64,000 nucleotides of DNA, from the NCBI GenBank assembly GCA_027451825.1, contig DAIDHZ010000004.1:34370-98369 (forward strand). The letters are read 5' to 3'. The translations under genes were made by a program, and so were the position numbers. The notes beneath the pieces are model-generated. The model was given only the letters and a program-made list of their open reading frames with translations, did no database searches and was not told where the DNA came from. The first letter of the stretch is position 1, and each line of letters begins with the position of its first letter. Of the stretch, positions 1 to 8,613 are shown piece by piece. This stretch comes from Chlamydiota bacterium (lineage in GTDB: Bacteria; Chlamydiota; Chlamydiia; Chlamydiales; SM23-39).

Positions 1-1395
1 GCTATTTTCCGCATATTGTAAAACTAAAAATTCTGTCTCTTGGCCTAAGTGATTTTTTTGTTTTTCCATGCCGATAAATTTTCCAATTCCGCTATGGAAA
101 TGAACGACTAAATCACCGGGTGAAAGCGCATGAAATTCGGAAGATGGCGTATGGTGTGTGCTTCTCCATTTTTGTCTTCGGACATAAGAGCGCTTGGAAA
201 GATCCTGACTTGCAATGAGAGCCGTTTTTGCATCTGGAATGATAAAGCCTGAGCTTAAATAGCCTTTGGAAAATGTTTGATGTTTTAAAGTCAGCGGTGC
301 GATTTGTTTTTTGATTTCTTCTTCTTCGGTGGAGGTGGTGCTTACAAAATGAAAAGAAAAAGAAGGATCGATTTCGGAAATGTCTTCTACTTTTTGAAAA
401 GGGTGAAAAAATCTTTTTGCATGAAATTTGTGATGGAACATCTCAAAAGAAATCGGCTGGATGTGTTTTGTTCTTTCTTTGGAGAGAGAAACTTCACTTA
501 AAAGTTCGATGTTTTGAGAGGTGTAAAAAAAGCATTTTTCAAATCGAGGAAGTATTTTTTCAAGGGATTCAAAAAAAGGCGATTTGGCGCCCGGCATGTT
601 TTTGAGATTCACATACGTTTCTTCAAGGTTTAAAAGATCATCGAAGAAGATGATGGGATCATGAAGATAATCAATAATGGATGAGAGCGTTTTACTTTTT
701 TGTAGGATGGAGAGCTCTGTTGCAGGGGGAAGAAAAAATGCCTCTATTTTTTGAATCGATTTTTGTCCTACGGGATCAAAGGATCTGATTTCTTCGATTT
801 CATTTTCAAAAAATTCGATTCGATAAGGATCTGGAGATGATGTCGGGAAAAGATCAACGATTCCTCCTCGAATGGCAAATTGACCTTTATCGGAGACAAC
901 AGCGTGTCTTTGATAGCCAAGAGAGGTGAGGATTTCAGGTAAAGAGTCGAAGTTGAGAGTCATCTTCTTTCGAAATGTGTGGAGTAAAGGTTTTAGTTCG
1001 GAAGGAGGAATGATCTTTTGTAAAAGGGATTGAAGAGGGCAAAGAACGATCGAGGGCGTTTTTTTATGAATGAGAGTATGGAGAGCTTCAAAGCGTTTTC
1101 CTAAAATATCGGGACTTGGAAGGATTTCTTCTCCAGGAAGCGTTTCCCAGGCAGGAAATTCAATCGGAAGCGTTGGATCGAAGTAGGAAATGTCTTCAAA
1201 GAGGCGATCTTCGCTCGTTCCTTTGGTGACGAGAAGGAGCGATTTTTGAGAGCTTTGGGTGATAAAGGCGGCTAAAAGAGCTTTGGCGGAGCTGGGTAAA
1301 TTTTCCAAAAGCCAAGAATCTTTGGATTCAATGGCTCTTGCAAATTCTTTGAACTGGGGGGATTGTTCGAAAAGTTTAAGCTCTAAGTTTTTCAT
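1..1395 (-). CDS. mfd: Transcription-repair coupling factor Mfd, N-terminal part (runs off left edge)
   Basis: Mfd removes RNA polymerase stalled at DNA lesions and recruits UvrA. The open frame reads from an ATG at 1395 to position 1 without a stop, giving 465 residues of an enzyme usually over 1,000 long. Visible are the UvrB-like N-terminal module (EFPAWETLPGEE at about residues 79-90, then an AIRGGIVDLFP segment near 170-185) and the start of the CarD-like RNA polymerase interaction domain (PGDLVVHFHSGIGKF) at the window edge. The translocase motor lies outside the window. The start ATG shares its A with the TGA stop of the upstream toxin gene (TGATG), so translational coupling is likely. 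In C. trachomatis mfd sits next to alaS; here a toxin-antitoxin pair separates them. Confidence 0.95.
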   Translation of the reverse strand, partial: MKNLELKLFEQSPQFKEFARAIESKDSWLLENLPSSAKALLAAFITQSSQKSLLLVTKGTSEDRLFEDISYFDPTLPIEFPAWETLPGEEILPSPDILGKRFEALHTLIHKKTPSIVLCPLQSLLQKIIPPSELKPLLHTFRKKMTLNFDSLPEILTSLGYQRHAVVSDKGQFAIRGGIVDLFPTSSPDPYRIEFFENEIEEIRSFDPVGQKSIQKIEAFFLPPATELSILQKSKTLSSIIDYLHDPIIFFDDLLNLEETYVNLKNMPGAKSPFFESLEKILPRFEKCFFYTSQNIELLSEVSLSKERTKHIQPISFEMFHHKFHAKRFFHPFQKVEDISEIDPSFSFHFVSTTSTEEEEIKKQIAPLTLKHQTFSKGYLSSGFIIPDAKTALIASQDLSKRSYVRRQKWRSTHHTPSSEFHALSPGDLVVHFHSGIGKFIGMEKQKNHLGQETEFLVLQYAENS

Positions 1396-2255
1396 CAATA
1401 GTACCCAGTATTGGATCGAAGCCATTCGTTGATTTTAGAAATGATATCGGTAATCTTTTCGGGTAGAGAAGCTGCATGTTCTGTACGTAGGCTTCTAAGA
1501 TACTCATTCCAAAAATTTTGCATTCGAAAGATTTCATCTTCTGTAAAAAGGATGGGTAATGCCAGTTTGGTTTTTCGGTGTTCAAAGACCTGACGGATAA
1601 TTGAATCGAGATTGGGAAAAGCCGAAAAAGTTGGTGATGTTATCATAGAATAAAGATCGTGAAAATCTTTCATTCGGCTATTAAACGATCCTCGATAAAT
1701 AATTGTCTCTAATTTTTCAGCAAAAATAAATTCTTTAGGATAACAAGAGAGATTGACATTTTGCTCAAAGAGATCTCCCTTGGAAGAAGTTGTGAGGGGA
1801 AGTGCGTATTTAATTGGATCAACGACATCTCCAAATCCAATATCAATGGTTACCTTAAATCTCATTTTACCAAAATAAGCCATCATAGATACCTCTACTC
1901 CAGGATATCCCATGTGAGGATGAGCAAGTTCATTCACTTTAGCATCCCGAAAAGAAAAGCCATCGTGAAGATCAATATTGGCAATCGTCTCAAAGACGAT
2001 TTTTAGCTTGTTGATTTCGTTGCTTATTTTTTGAGCCAAAAAATCTAAGTCGTTTGTTTCTCTATTAATTTCAATGTATTTTGATAGGAGAATGCCTCCC
2101 TTGAGGATAAAGTGCTTTGAATATTCCGATTTCGCGAGGCGGACGAGAAAGCGCTCTAAGGTAAGACTTTGCCAAAGGTCTGCTGGATCGCGATTTTTTT
2201 CTTTGGCGATAGCGCGGAGTTTTGTTTTAAAGGATTTTTCTGCGTCTGAGGTCAT
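1395..2255 (-). CDS. AbiEii/AbiGii-family nucleotidyltransferase toxin
   Basis: A 286-residue protein of the AbiEii (DUF1814, COG2253) nucleotidyltransferase family, the toxin half of type IV AbiE systems. The fold is marked by LKGGILLSKY at residues 51-60 and the catalytic-type RETNDLDFL at 65-73 (D69 and D71 as metal ligands). The C-terminal part has the family signature EKLETIIYRG...RMKDFHDLY. Characterised relatives either stall growth in a GTP-dependent way or modify tRNA 3' ends (the mycobacterial MenT enzymes). Its ATG overlaps the stop of the antitoxin gene by four bases (ATGA), and its own TGA overlaps the mfd start. All expected core motifs look intact, so it is probably functional. 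The in vivo target is not predictable from sequence. Confidence 0.9.
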   Translation of the reverse strand: MTSDAEKSFKTKLRAIAKEKNRDPADLWQSLTLERFLVRLAKSEYSKHFILKGGILLSKYIEINRETNDLDFLAQKISNEINKLKIVFETIANIDLHDGFSFRDAKVNELAHPHMGYPGVEVSMMAYFGKMRFKVTIDIGFGDVVDPIKYALPLTTSSKGDLFEQNVNLSCYPKEFIFAEKLETIIYRGSFNSRMKDFHDLYSMITSPTFSAFPNLDSIIRQVFEHRKTKLALPILFTEDEIFRMQNFWNEYLRSLRTEHAASLPEKITDIISKINEWLRSNTGYY

Positions 2256-2845
2256 GTGGTACAGGATAAAATATAAGGGGTTATGTTTACGCGTAATTTT
2301 TTTGCATATGCGCCTAATTTTTTTGGATCCGGTTTCGCTGTTTTGCTTTGAAAATATCTTTGCAGCGCTTTGATTGCGATTTCTTTGCTTAGATAACGAA
2401 AGGCATCAATAATGCAGCGCTCTCTATCGAAAATCTGTACATGGTATTCTCCAAGAGTAATGGCAGTCTTTCCAAGATCTATGTTTCTCATCCTAACGAT
2501 TCTAGTATTTGGCCGTTTAGGGGGGTGAGATTTATGGGGAACTGCAAGCCAAATTTCTCTCATGACTTGATCCGTCAAATCATAGAAGACAAGCGCGGAA
2601 ATTAAACAGATTACGCTTTCAGGAACACTCGATGTGATGAGGCCTAAATTCTCCCACTGAAATTCAACCTTTGGTTCGTATTCGTGAAAGCGATATGCTC
2701 CGGGATAAATCCTTTCCAAGTCTCCTCTTTTTTCCAAATAGGCCAGAGCATGCTTAGGGATTCCCTGTCTAGCCGCTTCTTCAATAGTAAAGAAAGGAAC
2801 TTTAAGGAATGGCTCTAAATGGCTTAAATACTTGAGCTTTCTCAT
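2252..2845 (-). CDS. AbiEi-family antitoxin / transcriptional autoregulator
   Basis: A 197-residue partner of the AbiEii toxin. The N-terminus carries the winged-helix 'type IV antitoxin AbiEi' domain: FTIEEAARQGIPKHALAYLE followed by a wing ending in YPGAYRF, residues about 19-55. The rest matches the AbiEi C-terminal domain (for example VICLISALVFYDLTDQ, and a central EIWLAVPH segment). AbiEi proteins bind inverted repeats in their own promoter and counteract the toxin without forming a stable complex. Order and overlap (antitoxin first, ATGA junction) are canonical. The gene begins 31 bp after the alaS stop, so it may be read through from alaS or have its own small promoter; I see no convincing operator repeat in that short gap. 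Confidence 0.85.
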   Translation of the reverse strand: MRKLKYLSHLEPFLKVPFFTIEEAARQGIPKHALAYLEKRGDLERIYPGAYRFHEYEPKVEFQWENLGLITSSVPESVICLISALVFYDLTDQVMREIWLAVPHKSHPPKRPNTRIVRMRNIDLGKTAITLGEYHVQIFDRERCIIDAFRYLSKEIAIKALQRYFQSKTAKPDPKKLGAYAKKLRVNITPYILSCTT

Positions 2846-2876
2846 AAGTATATTCTACAAAATATACACATTTAGT

Positions 2877-5501
2877 TCAAGTGGGTAGGTTTTGGAGAGA
2901 ATATTTCACTTTATCAAAGGCTTTTTTGATGCCTGTTGGGTCTTTTCCTCCGGCTTGAGCAAGCGTTGGCTTTCCTCCGCCGCCTCCCTGGATCAGTGGT
3001 GCGATTTCTTTGATGAGTTGGTTCGCTGTCACGGTTTTCGTTAGATCTGAACTGACTCCAATGAGAACTTGGCATTTGCCTTCTTGCTTACTTGCAAGAA
3101 CAACCACAGAGGATCCCATTTGATGGAGAAGCTCTTCTGTTAAAGGCGCCATTTCTTCTGGCGCAATGGATGTCTCTTGTGCAATGAAAGAGATCACTCC
3201 AATTTTTTCTTGAGAAGAAAGGCACTCTTCTTTGAATGCTTTTATTTCTATTTTTTTATACGTTTTGATCTTTTGCGCCATCTCCTTATTTTCATCGAGG
3301 AGCGCTGTCATTTTTTCTAAAAGATTTGTTTTTGATCCTTTGACAAGAGAGGCGATTGTCTCTATGAGATCTTCTTCTTCTTGGACGTATTTTTCTGCGT
3401 AGATGCCGGAAACTGCTTCAATACGGCGCACTCCTGCAGCAATGCTGCTTTCTTTGGTGATTTTAAAAAAGCCAATCGATCCAACAGATGGTGCGTGAGT
3501 TCCTCCACAGAGCTCTTTGGAAAAATCAATGTCGACCACTCTGACTTTGGATCCGTATTTTTCTCCAAAAAACTGTTTGATCTCTTTATTTTTTTGAGCA
3601 TCCTCGTAGCTGATTTCATACGTTTTGACAGCAAGGCCTGATCGGATTTTTTCATTGACCATTTCTTCGATCTTTCGAAGCTCTTGAGGCGTGAGAGGTT
3701 TATGGTGGCTAAAGTCAAAACGAAGTCTTGTATCTTCGACGAGAGACCCGGCTTGCTTGATGTGAGAGCCTAGCTCTTTTTGCAAAGCAAAATGAAGAAG
3801 GTGAGTTGCTGTGTGGTTATTTTGGATATTTTTTCTTCTTGTCTCATCGATGTGCGCGTGGACTTTATCGCCTTTTTTCAGAGAGCCTTTTTTGATTTCT
3901 CCAAGATGGGCAATGACGCCGGGAAAAGGAGATGTGGTGTCGTAGACGATGAATTCATTTTCTCCATGGAAGATTGTGCCTGTGTCGCCGACTTGGCCTC
4001 CCATTTCTGCATAAAAAGGCGTTTTATCAAGAAGAATGATCGCCTTTTGTCCTTCTTTGATTTTATCCGTGAATTTGCCATCAAAAACAAGGCCTAAAAT
4101 TTTCGCATCTAAAGAAGTTTCTTTGTAGTCGAATTGGCAAGGCGCATGTGTTTTTGTAAAATCGGAAAAGAAGTTGATGTCGAATTCTTGCACTGTTTTT
4201 TTGTGCGCTTTTTTCGATTTTTCTTTGGCTTCTTCTTCTAAGCTATTGTATTTTGCAAGATCCACCGCGAGGTTTTCATCTTTAGCAATTAAAAGAATTT
4301 CCTCGATCGGAAAGCCGTAAGTGTCTTTGAGTTTAAAGGCATCAATGCCTGAAATTTGTTTTTCTGTTTTAGAATTTTCGATGACTTCTTTTAAAATATT
4401 TCCGCCTCTTTGAAGAGTTCGGATAAAGGCTTCCTCTTCTAAGGTGAGAATTTCTGAAATGCGAGATGTTGCTGTGACAAGCTCCGGGAAATCTTCTCCC
4501 ATAGAGCTTTTAAGTCTTGGAAAGACTTCGCTTAAAAAAGGTTTTTGAAGCCCAAGCATCCTTCCATAGCGAACGGCTCTTCTTAAAATTTTTCGAAGGA
4601 CATATCCTCGATCGGTATTGCTTGGCTGCACGCCATCTGCAATGGCAAAAGAAAGACTTCTGATGTGATCGGCAATCACATGGAAGGCAGGAGCGAGCGC
4701 GTGATTTTCAGGATCGTATTTGATTTTGGAAATGTTTTCGACTTCGGCAATGAGCGAGCGGAGCACATCCGTTTGGAAGACGGAATTGACACCGAGTTTT
4801 AAAGAAAGAATCCTCTCAAGCCCTGAGCCTGTATCGATTGATTTTTTAGGAAGAGGATGCATTTTCCCATGGCTATCTTTTTCAAACTGCATGAAAACAA
4901 GATTCCAAAATTCTAAAAATCTTTCTCCGGTTGCATCTTCATAGGGATTTTTTGCAGCTCCATAAGTTTCTCCTCGGTCATAGAGAAGCTCTGAGCAAGG
5001 ACCGCAGGGACCTGTATCTCCCATGGCCCAAAAATTTTCTTTCTCGCCAAACCGGACAATGCGCTTTTCAGAGATATGAGATTTCCAAAGTTCAAAGGCT
5101 TCATCATCATCTTTGTAGACAGAAACCCAGATTTTTTCCGGATCAAATCCAAAGACATGAGTGGTGACATCCCAAGCATAGGCAATGGCTTCTTTTTTAA
5201 AATAGTCGCCAAAAGAGAAGTTTCCAAGCATTTCAAAGAAGGTGAGGTGGCGAGATGTATGCCCTACGTTGTCGAGATCGTTGTGTTTTCCTCCGACGCG
5301 GATGCATTTTTGTGTGGTTGTCGCTCTTGTGTAGTCTCGTTTGGATTTGCCTAAAAAAACATCTTTAAATTGATTCATCCCTGCGTTGATGAAAAGAAGG
5401 GTCGGATCATCGTGAGGAATGACAGGCGATGAGGGGACAATAGTATGCCCTTGTGTTTGGAAATATTTTAAAAATGATCTTCGGGTATCTTGTGACAACA
5501 T
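2877..5501 (-). CDS. alaS: Alanyl-tRNA synthetase
   Basis: A full-length class II AlaRS of 874 residues that charges tRNA-Ala. It starts MLSQDTRRSFLKYFQTQGH, a typical AlaRS N-terminus. The editing domain shows the zinc-site histidines in NHTATHLLHFAL (about residue 563) and the second half of that site in CGGTH (about residue 662). The C-terminal oligomerisation/tRNA-elbow domain ends with a Gly-rich QGGGGGKPTLAQAGG segment. It is transcribed toward the abiE pair and mfd. In C. trachomatis alaS lies directly beside mfd, so the abiE pair looks like an insertion. No frameshift or missing motif was seen. Confidence 0.98.
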   Translation of the reverse strand: MLSQDTRRSFLKYFQTQGHTIVPSSPVIPHDDPTLLFINAGMNQFKDVFLGKSKRDYTRATTTQKCIRVGGKHNDLDNVGHTSRHLTFFEMLGNFSFGDYFKKEAIAYAWDVTTHVFGFDPEKIWVSVYKDDDEAFELWKSHISEKRIVRFGEKENFWAMGDTGPCGPCSELLYDRGETYGAAKNPYEDATGERFLEFWNLVFMQFEKDSHGKMHPLPKKSIDTGSGLERILSLKLGVNSVFQTDVLRSLIAEVENISKIKYDPENHALAPAFHVIADHIRSLSFAIADGVQPSNTDRGYVLRKILRRAVRYGRMLGLQKPFLSEVFPRLKSSMGEDFPELVTATSRISEILTLEEEAFIRTLQRGGNILKEVIENSKTEKQISGIDAFKLKDTYGFPIEEILLIAKDENLAVDLAKYNSLEEEAKEKSKKAHKKTVQEFDINFFSDFTKTHAPCQFDYKETSLDAKILGLVFDGKFTDKIKEGQKAIILLDKTPFYAEMGGQVGDTGTIFHGENEFIVYDTTSPFPGVIAHLGEIKKGSLKKGDKVHAHIDETRRKNIQNNHTATHLLHFALQKELGSHIKQAGSLVEDTRLRFDFSHHKPLTPQELRKIEEMVNEKIRSGLAVKTYEISYEDAQKNKEIKQFFGEKYGSKVRVVDIDFSKELCGGTHAPSVGSIGFFKITKESSIAAGVRRIEAVSGIYAEKYVQEEEDLIETIASLVKGSKTNLLEKMTALLDENKEMAQKIKTYKKIEIKAFKEECLSSQEKIGVISFIAQETSIAPEEMAPLTEELLHQMGSSVVVLASKQEGKCQVLIGVSSDLTKTVTANQLIKEIAPLIQGGGGGKPTLAQAGGKDPTGIKKAFDKVKYSLQNLPT

Positions 5502-5601
5502 AGGGATTTTGTTTCCTTAAAAGGGATCAATTATTGAAGATTGATGATCAAAAATCCACTTAAATCGCAAATCGACAGGATTGTTTGTCTATTTCTTCCA
5601 C

Positions 5602-6900
5602 TCACTCATATTTTGTGTTTAAAAATTCTAGAATGCAGTGACTTGTGGTGTCTAGATGCTCGTTTGTGTGGGCGCTGGATATAAACCAGGCTTCTTCAGC
5701 AGATGGGGGGATGTAGATGCCTCTTTCAAAGAGATAGCGGAAGAATTGATTGAATTTGTTTCGATCCAATGATTTGAGATCTTCTTTGGATTTTACCTTT
5801 TTAACGCCAAAAAAAATGGAGAACATAGAGCCGCATTGTTGGAGAGCGATATTGAGATTTTGCTTTTGGATGAAATCGAGAATAGGTTTTGTAAGGCGGT
5901 TTGCTTTTTCTTGAAGCTCTTTGTAAAAATGGGGTTTTTCGATGAGAGAGAGAGTCGTAAAGCCTGCTTGCATGGCAACTGGATTTCCGGACAGGGTCCC
6001 TGCTTGATACACCTCACCTAGAGGAGCAAGACAGTCCATGATCTTTTGCTTTCCGCCGACAGCAGCCGCTGGAAATCCGCCGCCGACAACTTTGCCAAGA
6101 CAGGTTAGATCAGGTGTGATGCGATAGAGTCCTTGAGCTCCTTGAAGACCGACTCGAAAACCGGTAATGACTTCATCAAAAATCAAAAGAGCGCCTACTT
6201 GCTTTGTTAGATTTTGAAGAAGTTCTAAAAAGCTCTCTTCAGGTAAGACAACGCCCATGTTGCCGGTAATGGGCTCTAAAATGACGGCGGCCACGTCTTC
6301 TCGTCTAGGATCGGTGGTAAAGAAGGAGCGGAGGGTTAAAGAATCATTAAATGGAAGGCAAATCGTATCGGCGATGACACTCGAAGTTACTCCTTTGGAA
6401 GTGGATGTAGGGTTGATGTTTGTTACCCCGGAGCCTGCTTGAATTAAGAATGCGTCTGAATGCCCGTGATAATGACCTGCAAGCTTAATGATCTTTGATT
6501 TCCCTGTATATCCTCTGGCCAGTCGGATAGCGGTCATGGTGGCTTCTGTTCCGGAGGAGACAAAACGCACTTTTTCGATATTTGGCATGAGAGATGTGAC
6601 TTTTTCAGCCATTTTTTGTTCGATGGCGGTTGCGATGCCAAACGTTGAGCCTTTTTCGATTTGTTTTTGCGCAGCTTCTACAACGGCTTCATGGGCATGT
6701 CCTAAAATGAGGGCTCCCCAACTACAGCAGTAATCGATGTAGGTGTTTCCATCGACATCAAAAATGGAATCTCCTTTGCCAGACTCGACAATGAGAGGTG
6801 GAGTGATATCAACGCCTCTAAACGATCTTGCAGGAGAGTTGACTCCTCCCGGAATCGCCTTGCAGCTTTGAGAAAAAATATCGAAAGACTTTGGACGCAT
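5602..6900 (-). CDS. hemL: Glutamate-1-semialdehyde 2,1-aminomutase
   Basis: A 432-residue PLP enzyme that converts glutamate-1-semialdehyde to 5-aminolevulinate, the second step of the C5 tetrapyrrole route; HemA, the first step, is encoded at 51.6-52.5 kb. Diagnostic stretches are the N-terminal AIPGGVNSPARSF, the PLP-ring region LLIFDEVITGFRVG, and TCLGKVVGGGFP, whose lysine (about residue 268) should form the Schiff base. Length and motifs are normal for HemL. It is 100 bp upstream of alaS on the same strand, and the following 100 bp on the other side hold the start of a plus-strand gene pair. Confidence 0.97.
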   Translation of the reverse strand: MRPKSFDIFSQSCKAIPGGVNSPARSFRGVDITPPLIVESGKGDSIFDVDGNTYIDYCCSWGALILGHAHEAVVEAAQKQIEKGSTFGIATAIEQKMAEKVTSLMPNIEKVRFVSSGTEATMTAIRLARGYTGKSKIIKLAGHYHGHSDAFLIQAGSGVTNINPTSTSKGVTSSVIADTICLPFNDSLTLRSFFTTDPRREDVAAVILEPITGNMGVVLPEESFLELLQNLTKQVGALLIFDEVITGFRVGLQGAQGLYRITPDLTCLGKVVGGGFPAAAVGGKQKIMDCLAPLGEVYQAGTLSGNPVAMQAGFTTLSLIEKPHFYKELQEKANRLTKPILDFIQKQNLNIALQQCGSMFSIFFGVKKVKSKEDLKSLDRNKFNQFFRYLFERGIYIPPSAEEAWFISSAHTNEHLDTTSHCILEFLNTKYE

Positions 6901-7014
6901 GAGAAGGCTTCCTTTTTAAAGGAGAAATTCTATGAGCTGTTGCGTTTTTTGTAAACTGTTTGTTTTAAATCGTTTTTTGTATATGGATTAAATAGAACTA
7001 AAATGAGGCTTTTA

Positions 7015-7179
7015 ATGCCGTTAATTAAGGGTAGGAAAGCAAAAACAAGAGAAGGGATCTCTAAGAATATTGAAATTGAATTGGAATCTGGAAAATCCCA
7101 AAAGCAGGCAGTTGCGATTGCTTTAAGCCAGGCGCGTAAAGCGGGCGCTAAAATTCAGGTTAAAAAGAAGAAAAAGTGA
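7015..7179 (+). CDS. Small basic protein, DUF6496-like
   Basis: A 54-residue basic protein. The start is chosen at 7015 because GAGG lies six bases upstream (7005-7008); an in-frame ATG at 7003 would lack a ribosome site. The sequence MPLIKGRKAKTREGISKNIE followed by SGKSQKQAVAIALSQARKAG matches the small DUF6496 family (lysine-rich, with a QKQAVAIALS core), whose function is unknown. The stop codon overlaps the Ku gene start region (TGATGATG), so the two form one transcript. These proteins are often found near phage or DNA-repair genes, as here; any link to NHEJ is inference. Confidence 0.75.
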   Translation: MPLIKGRKAKTREGISKNIEIELESGKSQKQAVAIALSQARKAGAKIQVKKKKK

Positions 7180-7181
7180 TG

Positions 7182-7698
7182 ATGCGCTCTATTTGGAAAG
7201 GATCCATTTGCTTTGGACTTGTAAATATTCCGATTTATTTATATGCCGCAGGCAAACCTCGAGAGTTGAGGTTTAAGTTGCTTCACAAGAAGGATTTGTC
7301 AGAGGTTCGTTACGCTCGTATTTGCAAAGAGGATGGCAAGGAGGAGCCCGCCATTTGAATCAGGCGGAGCCGGTGCCGAAGCAACCCAACTTGAATAAGT
7401 TGGGTGATGCAGGCAGATTCAAATGCCGAGGCTGTCCGACGCTGCCAGAACCGAAGCTTGATTCACGAGCGGTATAGAGATTGCATTGCAACTTGTTCGA
7501 AAATTGTCCAAGCGATTTTTGCCTAAAGAGTATTCAGATACTTATGTTGATCGAATTAAAAAGATCATTCAGCAAAAGAAAAAAGGCAAAGCCATCAAGA
7601 GTCTTAAAAAAGAGATCAAATCTTCTAAAATTCATGACATCTGCTCTTTGTTGAAGCAAAGTCTTGAATCAATGCCTAAAAAGAAAAAGATCGCATGA
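7182..7698 (+). pseudogene. ku: Ku protein (NHEJ), internally deleted and interrupted by a repeat
   Basis: Prokaryotic Ku binds broken DNA ends and recruits LigD. The first part (7182-7351) encodes MRSIWKGSICFGLVNIPIYL and LLHKKDLSEVRYARICK, the well-conserved Ku N-terminus. After about 57 residues the frame hits a repeat element (7352-7466) with stops. Ku sequence resumes near 7471 in the segment EIALQLVRKLSKRF...EYSDTYVDRIKKIIQQKK, followed by the basic C-terminal tail to 7698. About 150 central residues, the DNA-encircling beta-barrel, are missing, so this is a deletion-plus-replacement and not a simple insertion. The gene cannot make a working Ku. The LigD-type ligase downstream is intact. 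Confidence 0.88.
7352..7466. repeat. Dispersed palindromic repeat, copy 1 (inside Ku pseudogene)
   Basis: A GC-richer 115-bp segment replaces the middle of ku. It contains a 10-bp inverted repeat (CATTTGAATC at 7352-7361 and GATTCAAATG at 7416-7425) and an internal hairpin (CCCAACTT/AAGTTGGG, 7385-7404). A second copy in the opposite orientation lies at 45885-45952. The two share an exact 18-mer (7416-7433 against 45918-45935 reversed), GTTGGGTGATGC (7399-7410) and CTTGATTCAC (7457-7466). It is therefore a dispersed non-coding repeat, possibly mobile or recombinogenic. Confidence 0.8.
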
Positions 7699-7710
7699 GA
7701 CAATTTCTTT

Positions 7711-8613
7711 TTAGATTTTCGGATTTTGGGATAGAGTATAAGTCCATTCAAGAATCCAATCATTGAATGATTGAATGTAGCGAGGAAAATCATTTGAGAA
7801 GGTTGGGGGAGACAAATCTAATTTTTGTAATATTGTTTCTAAATTAGAGAGACAATTAATGATTTCAATGACTTGAGTGCTTTTTGTATTGTTTTCTATT
7901 TGTCTGAGACATTTTCTTAATGAAAGTAAGACTTTGAACGTAAGTTGCCATGATTTTGTATATTTGGGAATCGGTTTTAACATTTGAAATAAAGGACTAT
8001 CTTTGTTTAAGCGATATCGTTGTAGATTCCCTTGCATGAATTTATTAAAAAGACGCGAGAGATGGAAATCTTCTAAAATTTCTGCAAGGTTTCTTTTAGA
8101 GTATCCTATTTCGGTGGTCTCAGCTATGGAAAAATCATGAGAGGGGTGGACGAGAAAAAAGGTAATGAGATCAGCTCGAGATCCTGTGCCAAAGATCCCT
8201 CTTGCTCGTATATTCAATAATGCGGCAGAAGCATAAGGTCGAAGAGCGGATTTTTGACTTAAAGAGAGCTGTAAAGGTTTTTTAGGGATTAAAACTGGCC
8301 AATTTGTCTTTGCGAGAGTATTTAAAGTAGAAGAAAATTCAGAGAAGGATTCTTCGATGAGTCCTTCGTAATCTTTGATGATTGATTTGAGACGGCTGAT
8401 AGAAACGAAATGATGAAATTGAGCACACCAATCCATGGCTTCGTCTCGAAGGCGTGGATCTTCCTCGCTGATTACGCTCGTAAATAGAATCAGTTCTTCA
8501 ATTAAAATTAGGGTGTTTTGATGATTTCGAAGAACTCCAGCAACTCCTAGTTCTGTCCAAAGGCTCCAAGTTAAATCTAGAAGGTTCTTGTCTAAATGCT
8601 TAATGATTTGCAC
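7711..8613 (-). CDS. Winged-helix partner protein of a nucleotidyltransferase module
   Basis: A 300-residue protein that I cannot assign to a named family. Residues 1-130 are mostly helical and leucine-rich. Residues about 143-215 look like a winged helix (FGTGSRADLITFFLVHPSHD, then SIAETTEIGYSKRNLAEILE), the DNA-binding type seen in proteins paired with nucleotidyltransferases. The C-terminus is again helical. The gene overlaps the end of the nucleotidyltransferase gene upstream by 14 bp, so the two are co-translated. The pairing resembles a toxin-antitoxin operon with reversed order compared with AbiE (nucleotidyltransferase first). Role as repressor or antitoxin is inference. Confidence 0.7.
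   Translation of the reverse strand: MQIIKHLDKNLLDLTWSLWTELGVAGVLRNHQNTLILIEELILFTSVISEEDPRLRDEAMDWCAQFHHFVSISRLKSIIKDYEGLIEESFSEFSSTLNTLAKTNWPVLIPKKPLQLSLSQKSALRPYASAALLNIRARGIFGTGSRADLITFFLVHPSHDFSIAETTEIGYSKRNLAEILEDFHLSRLFNKFMQGNLQRYRLNKDSPLFQMLKPIPKYTKSWQLTFKVLLSLRKCLRQIENNTKSTQVIEIINCLSNLETILQKLDLSPPTFSNDFPRYIQSFNDWILEWTYTLSQNPKI

Noticed and set aside
304..605. Overlapping plus-strand open frames in the mfd region
   Set aside because: They lie opposite the continuous mfd frame, have biased composition (Phe/Gly/Lys) and no ribosome site.
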